Assembly: GCF_014650035.1 (NCBI RefSeq)
Contig: NZ_BMUE01000002.1
Coordinates: 558,001-622,000 of the forward strand
Direction of reading: 5' to 3'
Origin: Streptomyces lucensis JCM 4490
GTDB taxonomy: Bacteria > Actinomycetota > Actinomycetes > Streptomycetales > Streptomycetaceae
DNA: 64,000 nt
Part shown: positions 16,842 through 24,652 of the stretch, one piece after another
Position numbering within the stretch: position 1 is the stretch's first letter
How the letters are laid out: the number at the start of each line of letters is the position of its first letter
The notes under the pieces: model-generated
The model's input: only the letters and a program-made list of their open reading frames with translations
What the model was told of the DNA's origin: nothing
Database searches by the model: none
Program-made: the position numbers and the translations under genes

Positions 16842-18574
16842 CAGGCGGCCTCCGCTTCCGTCAGCTGGGAGAGCACGATCTCCCGGTAGGTGTCGTTGGA
16901 CGTCATCAGTTCCCGGTGCCGGCCGGTGCCGACCACGCGGCCCTCGTCCAGCACGACGATCCGGTCGGCGTCCCGGATGGTCGCCACCCGCTGGGCGACG
17001 ATGACGACGGTCGCCTCGGCGGTCTCCCGGGCGAGCGCCGCGCGCAGCGCCGCGTCCGTGGCGTAGTCGAGCGCGGAGAAGGAGTCGTCGAAGAGGTAGA
17101 TCTCCGGGCGCTGCACCAGCGTGCGGGCGATGGCGAGCCGCTGGCGCTGACCGCCGGAGACGTTCGTCCCACCCTGGGAGACCGGGGCGTCCAGACCGCC
17201 CTCCAGCTTCCGCACGAAGTCCGCGGCCTGCGCCACCTCCAGGGCGTGCCACAGCTCCTCGTCGGTGGCGTCCGGGTTGCCGTAGCGCAGGTTGGTGGCG
17301 ACCGTGCCCGCGAACAGGTACGGCTTCTGCGGGACGAGCCCGACGGTCCTCGCGAGCAGCGCGGGGTCGACGTCCTGGACGGGCACACCGTCCACGAGCA
17401 CCTCGCCCTCGGTGGCGTCGAACAGCCTGGGCACCAGCCCGAGCAGCGTCGACTTGCCGCTGCCGGTGGAGCCGATCACGGCCGTCGTCTCGCCCGGGCG
17501 GGCCACCAGTTCGACGGCCTTCAGCACCGGCTCCTCGGCACCCGGATAGCGGAAACCCGCCCCCCGGATCTCCAGGTGGCCGTGCCGGCGCAGCTCGGTG
17601 ACCGGCGCGAGCGGCGGCACCACGCTGGAGTCGGTCTCCAGGACCTCCTGGATGCGCTCGGCGCAGACCTCCGCGCGCGGCACCATCATGAACATGAAGG
17701 TGGCCATCATCACGGACATGACGATCTGCATCAGATAGGCGAGGAACGCGGTCAGGTCGCCGATCGCCATTCCGCCGCTGTCGATGCGGTGGGCGCCGAA
17801 CCACACCACCGCGATGGACGACAGGTTCACCACCGTCATCACCATCGGGAACATGAGCGCGAGCATCCGCCCGGTGGCCAGCTGCATGTCCGTCAGCTCG
17901 GCGTTGGCCTTCCCGAAGCGGCCCTGCTCGTACTCGTCGCGCACGAAGGCGCGGATGACCCGGTTGCCGGTGATCTGCTCGCGCAGCACCCGGTTCACCG
18001 TGTCGAGGCGGACCTGCATGGACCGGTACAGCGGCCGCAGCCGGCGCACGATCAGCGTCACGCAGACGCCGAGCACCGGGACGACCGCGACGAGCACCGC
18101 GGACAGCGGCACGTCCAGCCCGAGGGCGAGCACGATGCCGCCGACGCACATGATGGGCGCCGACACCATCAGCGTGAACGTCATCAGGGCCAGCATCTGG
18201 ACCTGCTGCACGTCGTTCGTCGTGCGGGTGATGAGCGAGGGGGCCCCGAAGTGCCCCACCTCACGGGCGGAGAAGGACTGCACCCGGTCGAAGACGGCGC
18301 CGCGCAGGTCCCGGCCGAGCGCGGAGGCGGTCCTGGCGCCGAAGTACACGGCGCCGATGTTGCCCGCGACCTGCACCAGCGAGACGCCGATCATCGCGGC
18401 CCCGTAGGACAGGATGTAACCCGTGTCGCCCTTCACGACACCGTTGTCGATGATGTCGGCGTTCATGGTGGGCAGATAGAGGGTGGCGCAGGTCTGCAGG
18501 AACTGCAGCAGCACCAGGAAGGCTATGGGTTTCTTGTAGGGCCTGAGATAGGTCCGCAGAAGTCGTATGAGCAC
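16841..18574 (-). CDS. heterodimeric ABC exporter, subunit with degenerate Walker B
   Basis: 577 residues from GTG 18574 (GAGAGA a few nt upstream; a frame to 18640 would add 22 Arg-rich residues). Six membrane helices precede the nucleotide-binding domain. Walker A is GSTGSGKST and the signature VSGGQRQR is perfect. Walker B reads YLFDDSFSALD, so the usual catalytic Glu is Asp. That asymmetry, one degenerate and one consensus site, is typical of heterodimeric exporters and tells this subunit from its partner. The two genes form an operon convergent with hrdA. Confidence 0.92.
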   Translation of the reverse strand: MLIRLLRTYLRPYKKPIAFLVLLQFLQTCATLYLPTMNADIIDNGVVKGDTGYILSYGAAMIGVSLVQVAGNIGAVYFGARTASALGRDLRGAVFDRVQSFSAREVGHFGAPSLITRTTNDVQQVQMLALMTFTLMVSAPIMCVGGIVLALGLDVPLSAVLVAVVPVLGVCVTLIVRRLRPLYRSMQVRLDTVNRVLREQITGNRVIRAFVRDEYEQGRFGKANAELTDMQLATGRMLALMFPMVMTVVNLSSIAVVWFGAHRIDSGGMAIGDLTAFLAYLMQIVMSVMMATFMFMMVPRAEVCAERIQEVLETDSSVVPPLAPVTELRRHGHLEIRGAGFRYPGAEEPVLKAVELVARPGETTAVIGSTGSGKSTLLGLVPRLFDATEGEVLVDGVPVQDVDPALLARTVGLVPQKPYLFAGTVATNLRYGNPDATDEELWHALEVAQAADFVRKLEGGLDAPVSQGGTNVSGGQRQRLAIARTLVQRPEIYLFDDSFSALDYATDAALRAALARETAEATVVIVAQRVATIRDADRIVVLDEGRVVGTGRHRELMTSNDTYREIVLSQLTEAEAA

Positions 18575-18808
18575 GCTACGTCTCTCGGAGTGTCGGCGAT
18601 ACGGACGGGGTGTGCGCCCGTGGCCCCTATCGTCGGACACTCCACCCGCGTTACCTCAACCGATTAACCCGGCAGCGGGGCCCGCTTGGGCCTTCCGGGT
18701 CCCGTCCGCGCCGCTGCGGTTTGCGGCGGCGCGGAGTGTGCCGGCCGTCGTCCACGGCGCGGACGTGCCGTCCCCCACGGCGCGGACCGTACCCGGCGCG
18801 CCCTCCTG

Positions 18809-18884
18809 GGCCGTGTCCGCGAAGTCGCGCCTGCGCCGCGACGCCCGCCCTGCGGGCGAACGACGCGACTTCGCGGACACGGCC
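18809..18884. terminator. long nested hairpin after the FGGY kinase gene
   Basis: A perfect 21-bp inverted repeat (18809-18829 with 18864-18884) encloses a second perfect stem (18842-18848 with 18852-18858, 3-nt loop). The outer arm reaches into the kinase stop codon. Best read as a terminator of the kinase gene that also insulates the exporter promoter. The remaining part of 18575-18808 holds the exporter promoter region and no gene. Confidence 0.65.
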
Positions 18885-20338
18885 TAGAAGTTGAACGCCC
18901 CCGGGTGCGTCTGTTCGCGCACCGCCGTGAACTGCTGGCGCACCGCCTGGCCCACCGCCAGTTCCTCGCCCGGCTCCAGCACCTGCGCCGCCGCGCCCTG
19001 CCAGGCCGGCGGGTTCCGCGGGTCGAGCGCGCCCTGCGAAACGCCCAGCGCCCAGGCGGCCTGCCGGGCGGCGCCGATCGCCGCGTAGTCCGCCGGCTGC
19101 GGCACGACGACCCGCGCGGCGAACAGCGAGGGCGCCGCCGCCTGCACGGCCGGCAGCTCGGCGGCCGGGCCGAGCAGGAAGACCCGCCGCACGTCCACGC
19201 CCCGGCCGCGCAGCACGTCCAGCGCGTCGGCGAGACCGCACAGCATGCCCTCGAACGCGGCCCGCGCCAGGTGCTCGGGCTTCATCGACTCGCGCCGCAG
19301 CCCCGCGAGCGTCCCCGCGGTGTGCGGCAGGTTCGGTGTCCGCTCGCCCTCCAGATAGGGCAGCAGCACCAGGCCGTGGGAGCCCGGCGTGGACTTCATC
19401 GCCAGGTCGGACAGGCTCTCCAGGTCCGGCAGGCCCAGCATCTCGGCGGTGCCGCGCAGGGTGCGTACGGCGTTCAGGGTGGTGACGACCGGCAGGTGCA
19501 TGCCGGTCGCGTCGGCGAGGGACGTGATCATCCCGGACTGGTCCGTGAGCGCCTCCGGGTGCACGGCCATCACGGACCCGGACGCCCCGAGGGAGACGAC
19601 CGCGTCCCCGAGCCCGATCCCGAGCCCGAACGCGGCGGCCATGGTCTCGCCGGTCCCGGCGGAGATCAGCAGCCCCTCCGGGGTCGTGCCGGCCGCGTCC
19701 GAGGGGCCGATCACCTCGGGCAGCATCGCCTGGTGCCCGAGCGCCAGCTCGACCAGGTCGGGGCGGTAGGCGCCGATGGCCGCGGACCAGTACCCGGTGC
19801 CGGAGGCGCCGCCGCGGTCGGTGGTCCGCCGCACGGGCCGGCCGAGCAGCTGCCACACCAGCCAGTCGTGCGCCTGGAGCAGACCGGCCGTGCGCAGCGC
19901 GTTCTCGGGTTCGCTCTTCGCGAGCCAGCGCAGTTTGGTGACCGGCTGGGCGGCCGTCGGGACGGAACCCACGGCCTGCGCCCAGGCCTCGCGCCCGCCG
20001 AGGGCGTCGACGAGGTCGGCCGCCGCGACCTGGGCCCGCTTGTCGCCGCCGGTCATCGCCGGCCGCACGGTGTTGCCCTGGGCGTCCAGCGGGATCAGCG
20101 CGTTCTGCTGCGAGGAGACCCCGATGGCCTGCACGCCCTCCAGCAGACCGCCCCCGGCGGCCTCGCCCAGCGAGAGCAGCCAGGCCTGCGGATCCACGTC
20201 GCTGGGCCGGCCCCCGCCCTCCGGCGTCTCCACCGGGTGAGGGGCATACCCCTGCCGTAGCACGGCACCGGTGTCCGTGTCGCAGACCACGATGCGCGTG
20301 AAGTCCGGTGAGCTGTCCAAGCCGGCGACTATCCCCAT
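18884..20338 (-). CDS. FGGY-family carbohydrate kinase, xylulokinase-like
   Basis: 484 residues, the normal size for xylulokinase, with both FGGY halves. The N-terminal GLDSSPDFTR holds Asp8 of the ATP site, and DWLVWQLLGRPVRRTTDRGGASGTGYW matches the sugar-binding half in pattern. In the segment that normally reads GGGDN, with the catalytic base Asp, this protein has AGTGET with Glu231. The usual Lys/Thr after Asp8 are also changed. The substrate is therefore uncertain: pentulose kinase by family, possibly altered or weak activity. The ATG at 20338 lacks a Shine-Dalgarno. No isomerase or sugar transporter is adjacent. Confidence 0.75.
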   Translation of the reverse strand: MGIVAGLDSSPDFTRIVVCDTDTGAVLRQGYAPHPVETPEGGGRPSDVDPQAWLLSLGEAAGGGLLEGVQAIGVSSQQNALIPLDAQGNTVRPAMTGGDKRAQVAAADLVDALGGREAWAQAVGSVPTAAQPVTKLRWLAKSEPENALRTAGLLQAHDWLVWQLLGRPVRRTTDRGGASGTGYWSAAIGAYRPDLVELALGHQAMLPEVIGPSDAAGTTPEGLLISAGTGETMAAAFGLGIGLGDAVVSLGASGSVMAVHPEALTDQSGMITSLADATGMHLPVVTTLNAVRTLRGTAEMLGLPDLESLSDLAMKSTPGSHGLVLLPYLEGERTPNLPHTAGTLAGLRRESMKPEHLARAAFEGMLCGLADALDVLRGRGVDVRRVFLLGPAAELPAVQAAAPSLFAARVVVPQPADYAAIGAARQAAWALGVSQGALDPRNPPAWQGAAAQVLEPGEELAVGQAVRQQFTAVREQTHPGAFNF

Positions 20339-20398
20339 ACCGAGAATTTTGCCGTACCGCGGCGCCTGCTCCGGCCGGGGACGCCCAAGGACGCGGAA

Positions 20399-20420
20399 GC
20401 ACCCGCCGTTCGGCGGGTGC
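20399..20420 (-). terminator. stem-loop after the YtxH-like gene
   Basis: Perfect 9-bp stem GCACCCGCC/GGCGGGTGC with a GTTC loop, downstream of the stop at 20502 and upstream of the kinase start. Confidence 0.55.
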
Positions 20421-20501
20421 GGGTCCGTCATGGCCGGGCGCGCGGGATCCTCCCCGCGCTTCTGGGCGGGAGGACTCGCCCGGGCGCCGGGCGGCCTTCG
20501 C

Positions 20502-20807
20502 TCACGTGTTGCTCGTGCCCCAGTCGTCCTCCGGAGTCCCGTCGATGTTCCGGTCGCGCAGGGAGCGGACCCGCTGGGCGACGGAGGCCGGGACCCGGTC
20601 GCCGACCTTGTCGCTGACCGTGTGGAAGGCCTTGCCGGCGTAGACGCGGCCCTGCTGGGCGGCCGTCTCCGCGGTGTTGCGCACGGCCGGGTTCTGCGCG
20701 ATCTGCTGGGCGGACTTCTTCAGCTGCTCGTAGCGCTCGCGACCGGCCCTCGTGCCGAGCACGTAACCGAGGGCCACTCCGAGGACGAACGTGAGCCGGT
20801 AGCGCAT
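20502..20807 (-). CDS. YtxH-like small membrane protein
   Basis: 101 residues from ATG 20807, chosen because GGAAGG is 10 nt upstream; an in-frame GTG at 20816 is too close to it. One N-terminal membrane segment containing the glycine-rich LGVALGYVLGTRAGRERYEQL block typical of YtxH proteins, then an amphipathic helical region (about 27-85) and an acidic tail. YtxH members are general-stress-associated membrane proteins of unknown mechanism. It lies just upstream of the tRNA cluster on the other strand. Confidence 0.75.
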   Translation of the reverse strand: MRYRLTFVLGVALGYVLGTRAGRERYEQLKKSAQQIAQNPAVRNTAETAAQQGRVYAGKAFHTVSDKVGDRVPASVAQRVRSLRDRNIDGTPEDDWGTSNT

Positions 20808-20966
20808 GGCGGCCACCCTTCCCTTGCTAGGTCTCTGGTTGCGGCGACGGGGCCGGGGGGAACCGATTGGCGGAGCACCCCCCTGCTTGCGCTAATGTAT
20901 GTGTCGCAGCGAGCGCCCGCCCCCTGGCGAATACCCAGGCAGGTACGTTCGATGCAATCGAGGCGA

Positions 20967-21039
20967 TCCTCCGTAGCTCAATTGGCAGAGCAGCCGGCTG
21001 TTAACCGGCAGGTTACTGGTTCGAGTCCAGTCGGGGGAG
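20967..21039 (+). tRNA. tRNA-Asn (GTT), copy 1
   Basis: Full cloverleaf: acceptor TCCTCCG/CGGGGGA, D-loop, anticodon arm CCGGC-TGTTAAC-type loop with GTT, and T-arm GGTTCGAGTCC. The CCA end is not encoded. Confidence 0.95.
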
Positions 21040-21045
21040 CTTCGG

Positions 21046-21118
21046 TCCTCCGTAGCTCAATTGGCAGAGCAGCCGGCTGTTAACCGGCAGGTTACTGGTT
21101 CGAGTCCAGTCGGGGGAG
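21046..21118 (+). tRNA. tRNA-Asn (GTT), copy 2
   Basis: Identical over 73 nt to copy 1, separated by 6 nt, so both are probably processed from one precursor. Anticodon GTT; no encoded CCA. Confidence 0.95.
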
Positions 21119-21129
21119 CACGCTGAACG

Positions 21130-21152
21130 AGGACCCCACAGGGGTCCTTTTT
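21130..21152 (+). terminator. intrinsic terminator of the tRNA-Asn pair
   Basis: AGGACCCC-ACA-GGGGTCCT followed directly by TTTT: a textbook stem, loop and U-tract, rare in such a GC-rich genome. Confidence 0.92.
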
Positions 21153-21294
21153 CATGTCCGGGGGAACCGTCCCGCCCGCGGTGCTGTCCTCAAGGTCATG
21201 AGCAGCGCGGAAGCCGACCATCCGAAGCAGGAGATCGTATGACCGGCTATGCTGCGGCAGACGGCGCGCACACTTGTACGCGACACGCCGCTAT

Positions 21295-21371
21295 GGGGCG
21301 GTAGCTCAGCCGGTTAGAGCAGCGGACTCATAATCCGCCGGCCGTGGGTTCGAGTCCCACCCGCCCCACCA
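21295..21371 (+). tRNA. tRNA with CAU anticodon (elongator Met or Ile2), CCA encoded
   Basis: Acceptor GGGGCGG/CCGCCCC, anticodon stem GCGGA/TCCGC with loop CTCATAA, T-arm GTGGGTTCGAGTCCCAC and an encoded CCA. It lacks initiator features. A CAU anticodon can be elongator Met, or Ile2 if modified to lysidine; sequence alone does not settle this. Confidence 0.93.
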
Positions 21372-21797
21372 AGCACCTCCACGCGCGGCATCTTCACGGA
21401 TTCCCCGCCGTGAACGTCGAACACCCGGCTGATTTGTGGATAGGCTCAGCCCCGACCGGAAACGGCCGCCGGGCGTCGCGGACGTGACGCAGGACGACAG
21501 GACCGCGTACCCGGAGGACACAGTGCCCGCCGCATTCCCTGCCTTAACCGGCAGGCGTCTCCGCCCCGGCCGTAGCCAGGTCGTCATGGTCGCGTTACCG
21601 CCCGTCAGGTTCCGCGGACGCCTGGGACTTCCCCGCGGGTTCCGCCCCCGCTCCCGGCCCCTGCCATGTCATGCCCGCGTCCACGCGCGCGTCGCGGGCG
21701 ATGTCGCGGCGGCAGGGTCCCGCAGTCGGCCGCTTCCCCAGCCGTGGCGCCGTCCCGCCTCCGACCGGTTCGCGACTCCTACTTGGGAGAGGACTCG
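21372..21797. other. leader region of the conservon operon
   Basis: 426 bp between the CAU tRNA and cvnA. No convincing gene: one open frame overlaps the cvnA start but is Arg/Pro-rich with no ribosome-binding site. GAGAGG at the right end is the cvnA ribosome-binding site. Confidence 0.4.
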
Positions 21798-23270
21798 ATG
21801 ACCGTATCGATACTGGTCGCCGGTGCCGTGGTCGCTCTTGTGGCCGCAGCGGCCGCATGGCGTTCCCACCGCGCGTACCGGCGCGAGCGAAGCAGGGCCG
21901 GCCGGCTCCAGGACCGGTCCGAGCAGCTCACCCAGCAGCTCCACGCCGTGGAGTACGCGCTGGCGCAGCTGACCGCGGACGTGGTGCCCGCACTGGCCGG
22001 GGCGCCCCGGCCGGGCGGTCAGCGCCCCGGCGACCTCGTCGTGCCCCCGCCGCTGGCGCACACGCCGATCGCCGACCGCCTGCGGGACCTCACCGGCCAC
22101 GTGGCCGCCACCGTGACGGGCGTCCGGGAGAGCACGCAGGCGGCGGCCGAGCAGCACATCGCCCAGCTCCGGTCCGCCGCCGACCAGGAGATCGCCAAGG
22201 CGCACCGGGACGCGCAGCAGGCCACCCGGGCCGCCGTACGCAGCTTCGCCTCCAACGTGGTGGCCCGGGCGTCCCGGCTGGGACGGGAGATCAGCCAGGG
22301 GGTGCGCTCCCACCAGGACGACGAGGCGTACGCGACCCTCGTGCACATCGACCACATCGCCCAGCAGATGCTGCTCACCGCACAGGGTTACGCGGTCCTG
22401 GCCGGCGACAAGCTCTCCAGGCGCTGGCCCCGGACCTCGCTGACCGACGTGATCCGCGCGGCGATGGGCCGGATCGAGGGCTACCAGCGGGTGCAGCACC
22501 ACGAGTCCGACACCATCGCGGTGCAGAGCCGGGCGGTCGAGGCCGTCGTCCACACCCTGGCGCTGCTGCTGGACAACGCCCTGCGGTACTCCCCGCCGGC
22601 CGCGCGCGTGCACGTCTCGGTGGAGGAGGGCCACCACGCCTGCTTCCTGATCGTGGACGACGCCGGTCTGCGGATGGACGACGAACGGCTGCTGTGGGCC
22701 CGCGACATCATGTCCGGTGAGCAGCGCGACGACATCACCCGGCTCGGCGCCCACCCGCAGACGGGTCTGCGGGTCGCCTCGCTGCTCGCCGAGAACTACG
22801 GCTTCCGGGTCGAGCTGACCGCGCCGAACATCTACCAGGGCACCCGCGCCGTCCTGGTGCTGCCGAAGAACCTCCTGGTGTTCTCCTCCCCGACCCCCAC
22901 CCCCGCCTCGGCGGCGACCGCGACCCCCACCCCCGCCTCGGCGGCGACCGCGACCACCTCCCCCACCCCGGCGGCGACCGTGACCCCTGCACCCACCCCG
23001 GCGGCTCCCGAGCCCGCCACCGCTCCCGAGCCCGCCACCGCCCCCGAGCCCGTGACCCAGCCGGAGCCCGCGGCCCCGCCGCAGTCGCCCGTGACCACTG
23101 CCAGCGGCCTGACCGTCCGTCAACGCCCGGCCAGGGTGCGCAGCACGCCCCCCGCACCGTCCGGGGAACCGGCCGTGCCGGGGCGGCCGAGCGTCGCCGC
23201 CGCCTGGGCGGCGGGCACCCGCCGCGGACGCCAGACCGAGGAAAACAACGGACCCACCGAAGGACACTGA
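21798..23270 (+). CDS. cvnA: conservon sensor-like ATPase CvnA
   Basis: 490 residues. One N-terminal membrane segment (2-21), a helical region with the degenerate dimerisation segment LVHIDHIAQQM, and a histidine-kinase-type ATPase domain with N-box LLLDNALRYSP and a modified G region (DDAGLRMD). No extracellular sensor domain. The C-terminal 130 residues are a Thr/Pro/Ala-rich tail with exact tandem repeats. CvnA proteins recruit the other conservon products at the membrane in a system likened to eukaryotic G-protein signalling. ATG 21798 follows GAGAGG; cvnB starts 3 nt after the stop, so the operon is tightly packed. Confidence 0.9.
   Translation: MTVSILVAGAVVALVAAAAAWRSHRAYRRERSRAGRLQDRSEQLTQQLHAVEYALAQLTADVVPALAGAPRPGGQRPGDLVVPPPLAHTPIADRLRDLTGHVAATVTGVRESTQAAAEQHIAQLRSAADQEIAKAHRDAQQATRAAVRSFASNVVARASRLGREISQGVRSHQDDEAYATLVHIDHIAQQMLLTAQGYAVLAGDKLSRRWPRTSLTDVIRAAMGRIEGYQRVQHHESDTIAVQSRAVEAVVHTLALLLDNALRYSPPAARVHVSVEEGHHACFLIVDDAGLRMDDERLLWARDIMSGEQRDDITRLGAHPQTGLRVASLLAENYGFRVELTAPNIYQGTRAVLVLPKNLLVFSSPTPTPASAATATPTPASAATATTSPTPAATVTPAPTPAAPEPATAPEPATAPEPVTQPEPAAPPQSPVTTASGLTVRQRPARVRSTPPAPSGEPAVPGRPSVAAAWAAGTRRGRQTEENNGPTEGH
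22891..23057 (+). repeat. in-frame tandem repeats in the CvnA tail
   Basis: A perfect 30-bp tandem duplication (22891-22920 and 22921-22950) and three 18-bp units (23004-23021, 23022-23039, 23040-23057; the third diverged). All keep frame and encode Thr/Pro/Ala and Pro-Glu repeats. Confidence 0.9.
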
Positions 23271-23272
23271 CC

Positions 23273-23695
23273 ATGCGCGACACGCACAGCAACAGCCTGG
23301 GGTGGCTGCTCGACCAGGAACTCGGCTCCGTCGAGGGCGTCGAGTACGCGGTGCTGATGAGCAGCGACGGCCTGCTGCAGGCCCGTACGCAGACGATCGG
23401 CCAGGAGGACGCGGAGAAACTCGCCGCCGTGACCGCCTCGCTGCGCGCCGCCGGCAAGGCGTGGGACGAGCACGTCGGGGGCAAGGGGATGTGCCAGCTG
23501 CTGATCGAGTCGCAGGGACGCATCGGGCTGACGACCGCGGCCGCGAAGAACAGCATGCTCTCGGTCGTCACCACCGGGCCCGACTCCGACGTCGGCCTCA
23601 TCACCCACCACATGGTGCGGCTGGCGACCCGGCTCGGCCACGAGCTGGAAGTCGGGGACCGACGGCCCGCCGCGGGAGGCGGCACCGCGACGTGA
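23273..23695 (+). CDS. cvnB: conservon roadblock/LC7 protein CvnB
   Basis: 140 residues forming a single roadblock/LC7 (MglB-like) domain: a SLGWLLDQEL helix, the EYAVLMSSDGLL strand pair and a central long helix. MglB-type proteins dimerise and act on small Ras-like GTPases, so CvnB probably modulates CvnD. Start ATG 23273 directly after the cvnA stop; its own stop overlaps the cvnC start by 4 bp (GTGA). Confidence 0.92.
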   Translation: MRDTHSNSLGWLLDQELGSVEGVEYAVLMSSDGLLQARTQTIGQEDAEKLAAVTASLRAAGKAWDEHVGGKGMCQLLIESQGRIGLTTAAAKNSMLSVVTTGPDSDVGLITHHMVRLATRLGHELEVGDRRPAAGGGTAT

Positions 23696-24048
23696 CGGGC
23701 CCGCGGCACGACCCCGACCTGATCAGGCCCTACGTCCGCACCGGCGGGCGGGTCCGCCCCAGCCGGGACGTGCGCCTGGAGACGGTGGTCATCGCCGCCT
23801 CCGGCGGCACCGAGACGCTGGCGCCCGACGCCCGCAGGGTGATGCGCCTGTTCGGCGGCGGCGGCCGGGGCGGTCTGGCCGTGGCGGACATCGCCGCCGC
23901 GCTCGAACTGCCGCCCTCCACCGTCCGGATCCTCGTCTCCGCCCTGATGGACAGCGGCCATCTCACCAGCCCGGTCCCCGTCGAGGAGGGCCGGCCCGGA
24001 CTCGATCTGCTACAGGAGGTGCTGCGTGGACTCCGCGAACTGGTCTGA
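23692..24048 (+). CDS. cvnC: conservon DUF742 protein CvnC
   Basis: 118 residues from GTG 23692. A DUF742 protein with the typical LIRPYVRTGGRVRPSRDVRLETVV opening split as LIRPYVRTGGR and DVRLETVV, and a winged-helix-like segment (IAAALELPPSTVRILVSALMDSGHL). Its role in conservon signalling is not known; binding to CvnA/B complexes or DNA is possible. The cvnD start lies inside its last codons, with cvnD's ribosome-binding site ACAGGAGG in cvnC. Confidence 0.9.
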   Translation: MTGPRHDPDLIRPYVRTGGRVRPSRDVRLETVVIAASGGTETLAPDARRVMRLFGGGGRGGLAVADIAAALELPPSTVRILVSALMDSGHLTSPVPVEEGRPGLDLLQEVLRGLRELV

Positions 24049-24652
24049 CGGGCCCGCCCCCCATTTCCTGGCTCCCGCCGTGACCCGGTCGGCGAAGATC
24101 GTCGTCGCCGGGGCGTTCGGCGTCGGCAAGACCACCTTCGTCGGCAGCGTCTCCGAGGTGACCCCGCTGCGCATGGAGGAGCCGATCACCGAGGCGAGCG
24201 TCGGCGTGGACGATCTGCGCGGCACTCCGAACAAGACGACCACCACCGTCGCCATGGACTTCGGGCGCATCCACCTGCTCGGCGACCGCCTGGTGCTCTA
24301 CCTGTTCGGCACCCCGGGCCAGACCCGGTTCCGGCCCCTGTGGGAGGGGCTGACCGAGGGCGCGCTGGGCGCCGTCGTCCTGGCCGACACCCGCGACCTC
24401 GACGGCTGCCACGAGGTGCTGGGCCTGCTGGAGGAACAGCGGACGCCGTACTCCGTCGTCATCAACGTCTTCCCCGACGCGCCCCGCTACCCCCTCGAGG
24501 AACTCCGGCAGGCGCTCGCGCTGGACCCCGGCACGCCGCTGACCGAGTGCGACGCGCGGGACGGCCGGTCCTGCGTGTACGCGCTCATCACCCTCGTCGA
24601 GTACCTGACCACCCGTCACGCACCCGCCTCTCTTGTGGAGCCCCGTTCATGA
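24026..24652 (+). CDS. cvnD: conservon Ras-like GTPase CvnD
   Basis: 208 residues from GTG 24026 (AGGAGG about 8 nt upstream, within cvnC). G1 P-loop is GAFGVGKTT, G2 lies near TTTT, and G3 is FGTPGQTRF. The G4 position reads VINVFPDAP, lacking the Lys of NKxD, so guanine specificity may be relaxed. These MglA-like GTPases cycle at the membrane under control of the roadblock partner. Its stop overlaps the next gene by 4 bp (ATGA), tying the P450 genes to the same transcript. Confidence 0.92.
   Translation: MDSANWSDGPAPHFLAPAVTRSAKIVVAGAFGVGKTTFVGSVSEVTPLRMEEPITEASVGVDDLRGTPNKTTTTVAMDFGRIHLLGDRLVLYLFGTPGQTRFRPLWEGLTEGALGAVVLADTRDLDGCHEVLGLLEEQRTPYSVVINVFPDAPRYPLEELRQALALDPGTPLTECDARDGRSCVYALITLVEYLTTRHAPASLVEPRS

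Noticed and set aside
14907..18667. Long plus-strand ORFs opposite the ABC exporter genes
   Set aside because: Shadow frames rich in Arg/His/Asp; the minus-strand frames carry clear ABC motifs.
20271..21083. Plus-strand ORF ending in SVAQLAEQPAVNRQVTGSS-like sequence
   Set aside because: Runs through the tRNA-Asn genes and antisense to the FGGY kinase and YtxH-like genes; artefact.
21306..21587. Minus-strand ORF containing GWDSNPRPADYESAALT
   Set aside because: That peptide is the antisense translation of the CAU tRNA gene, a well-known spurious ORF type.
21436..21801. ORF whose stop overlaps the cvnA start by ATGA
   Set aside because: Arg/Pro-rich composition, no ribosome-binding site at its GTG and no domain. 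The overlap is probably chance.
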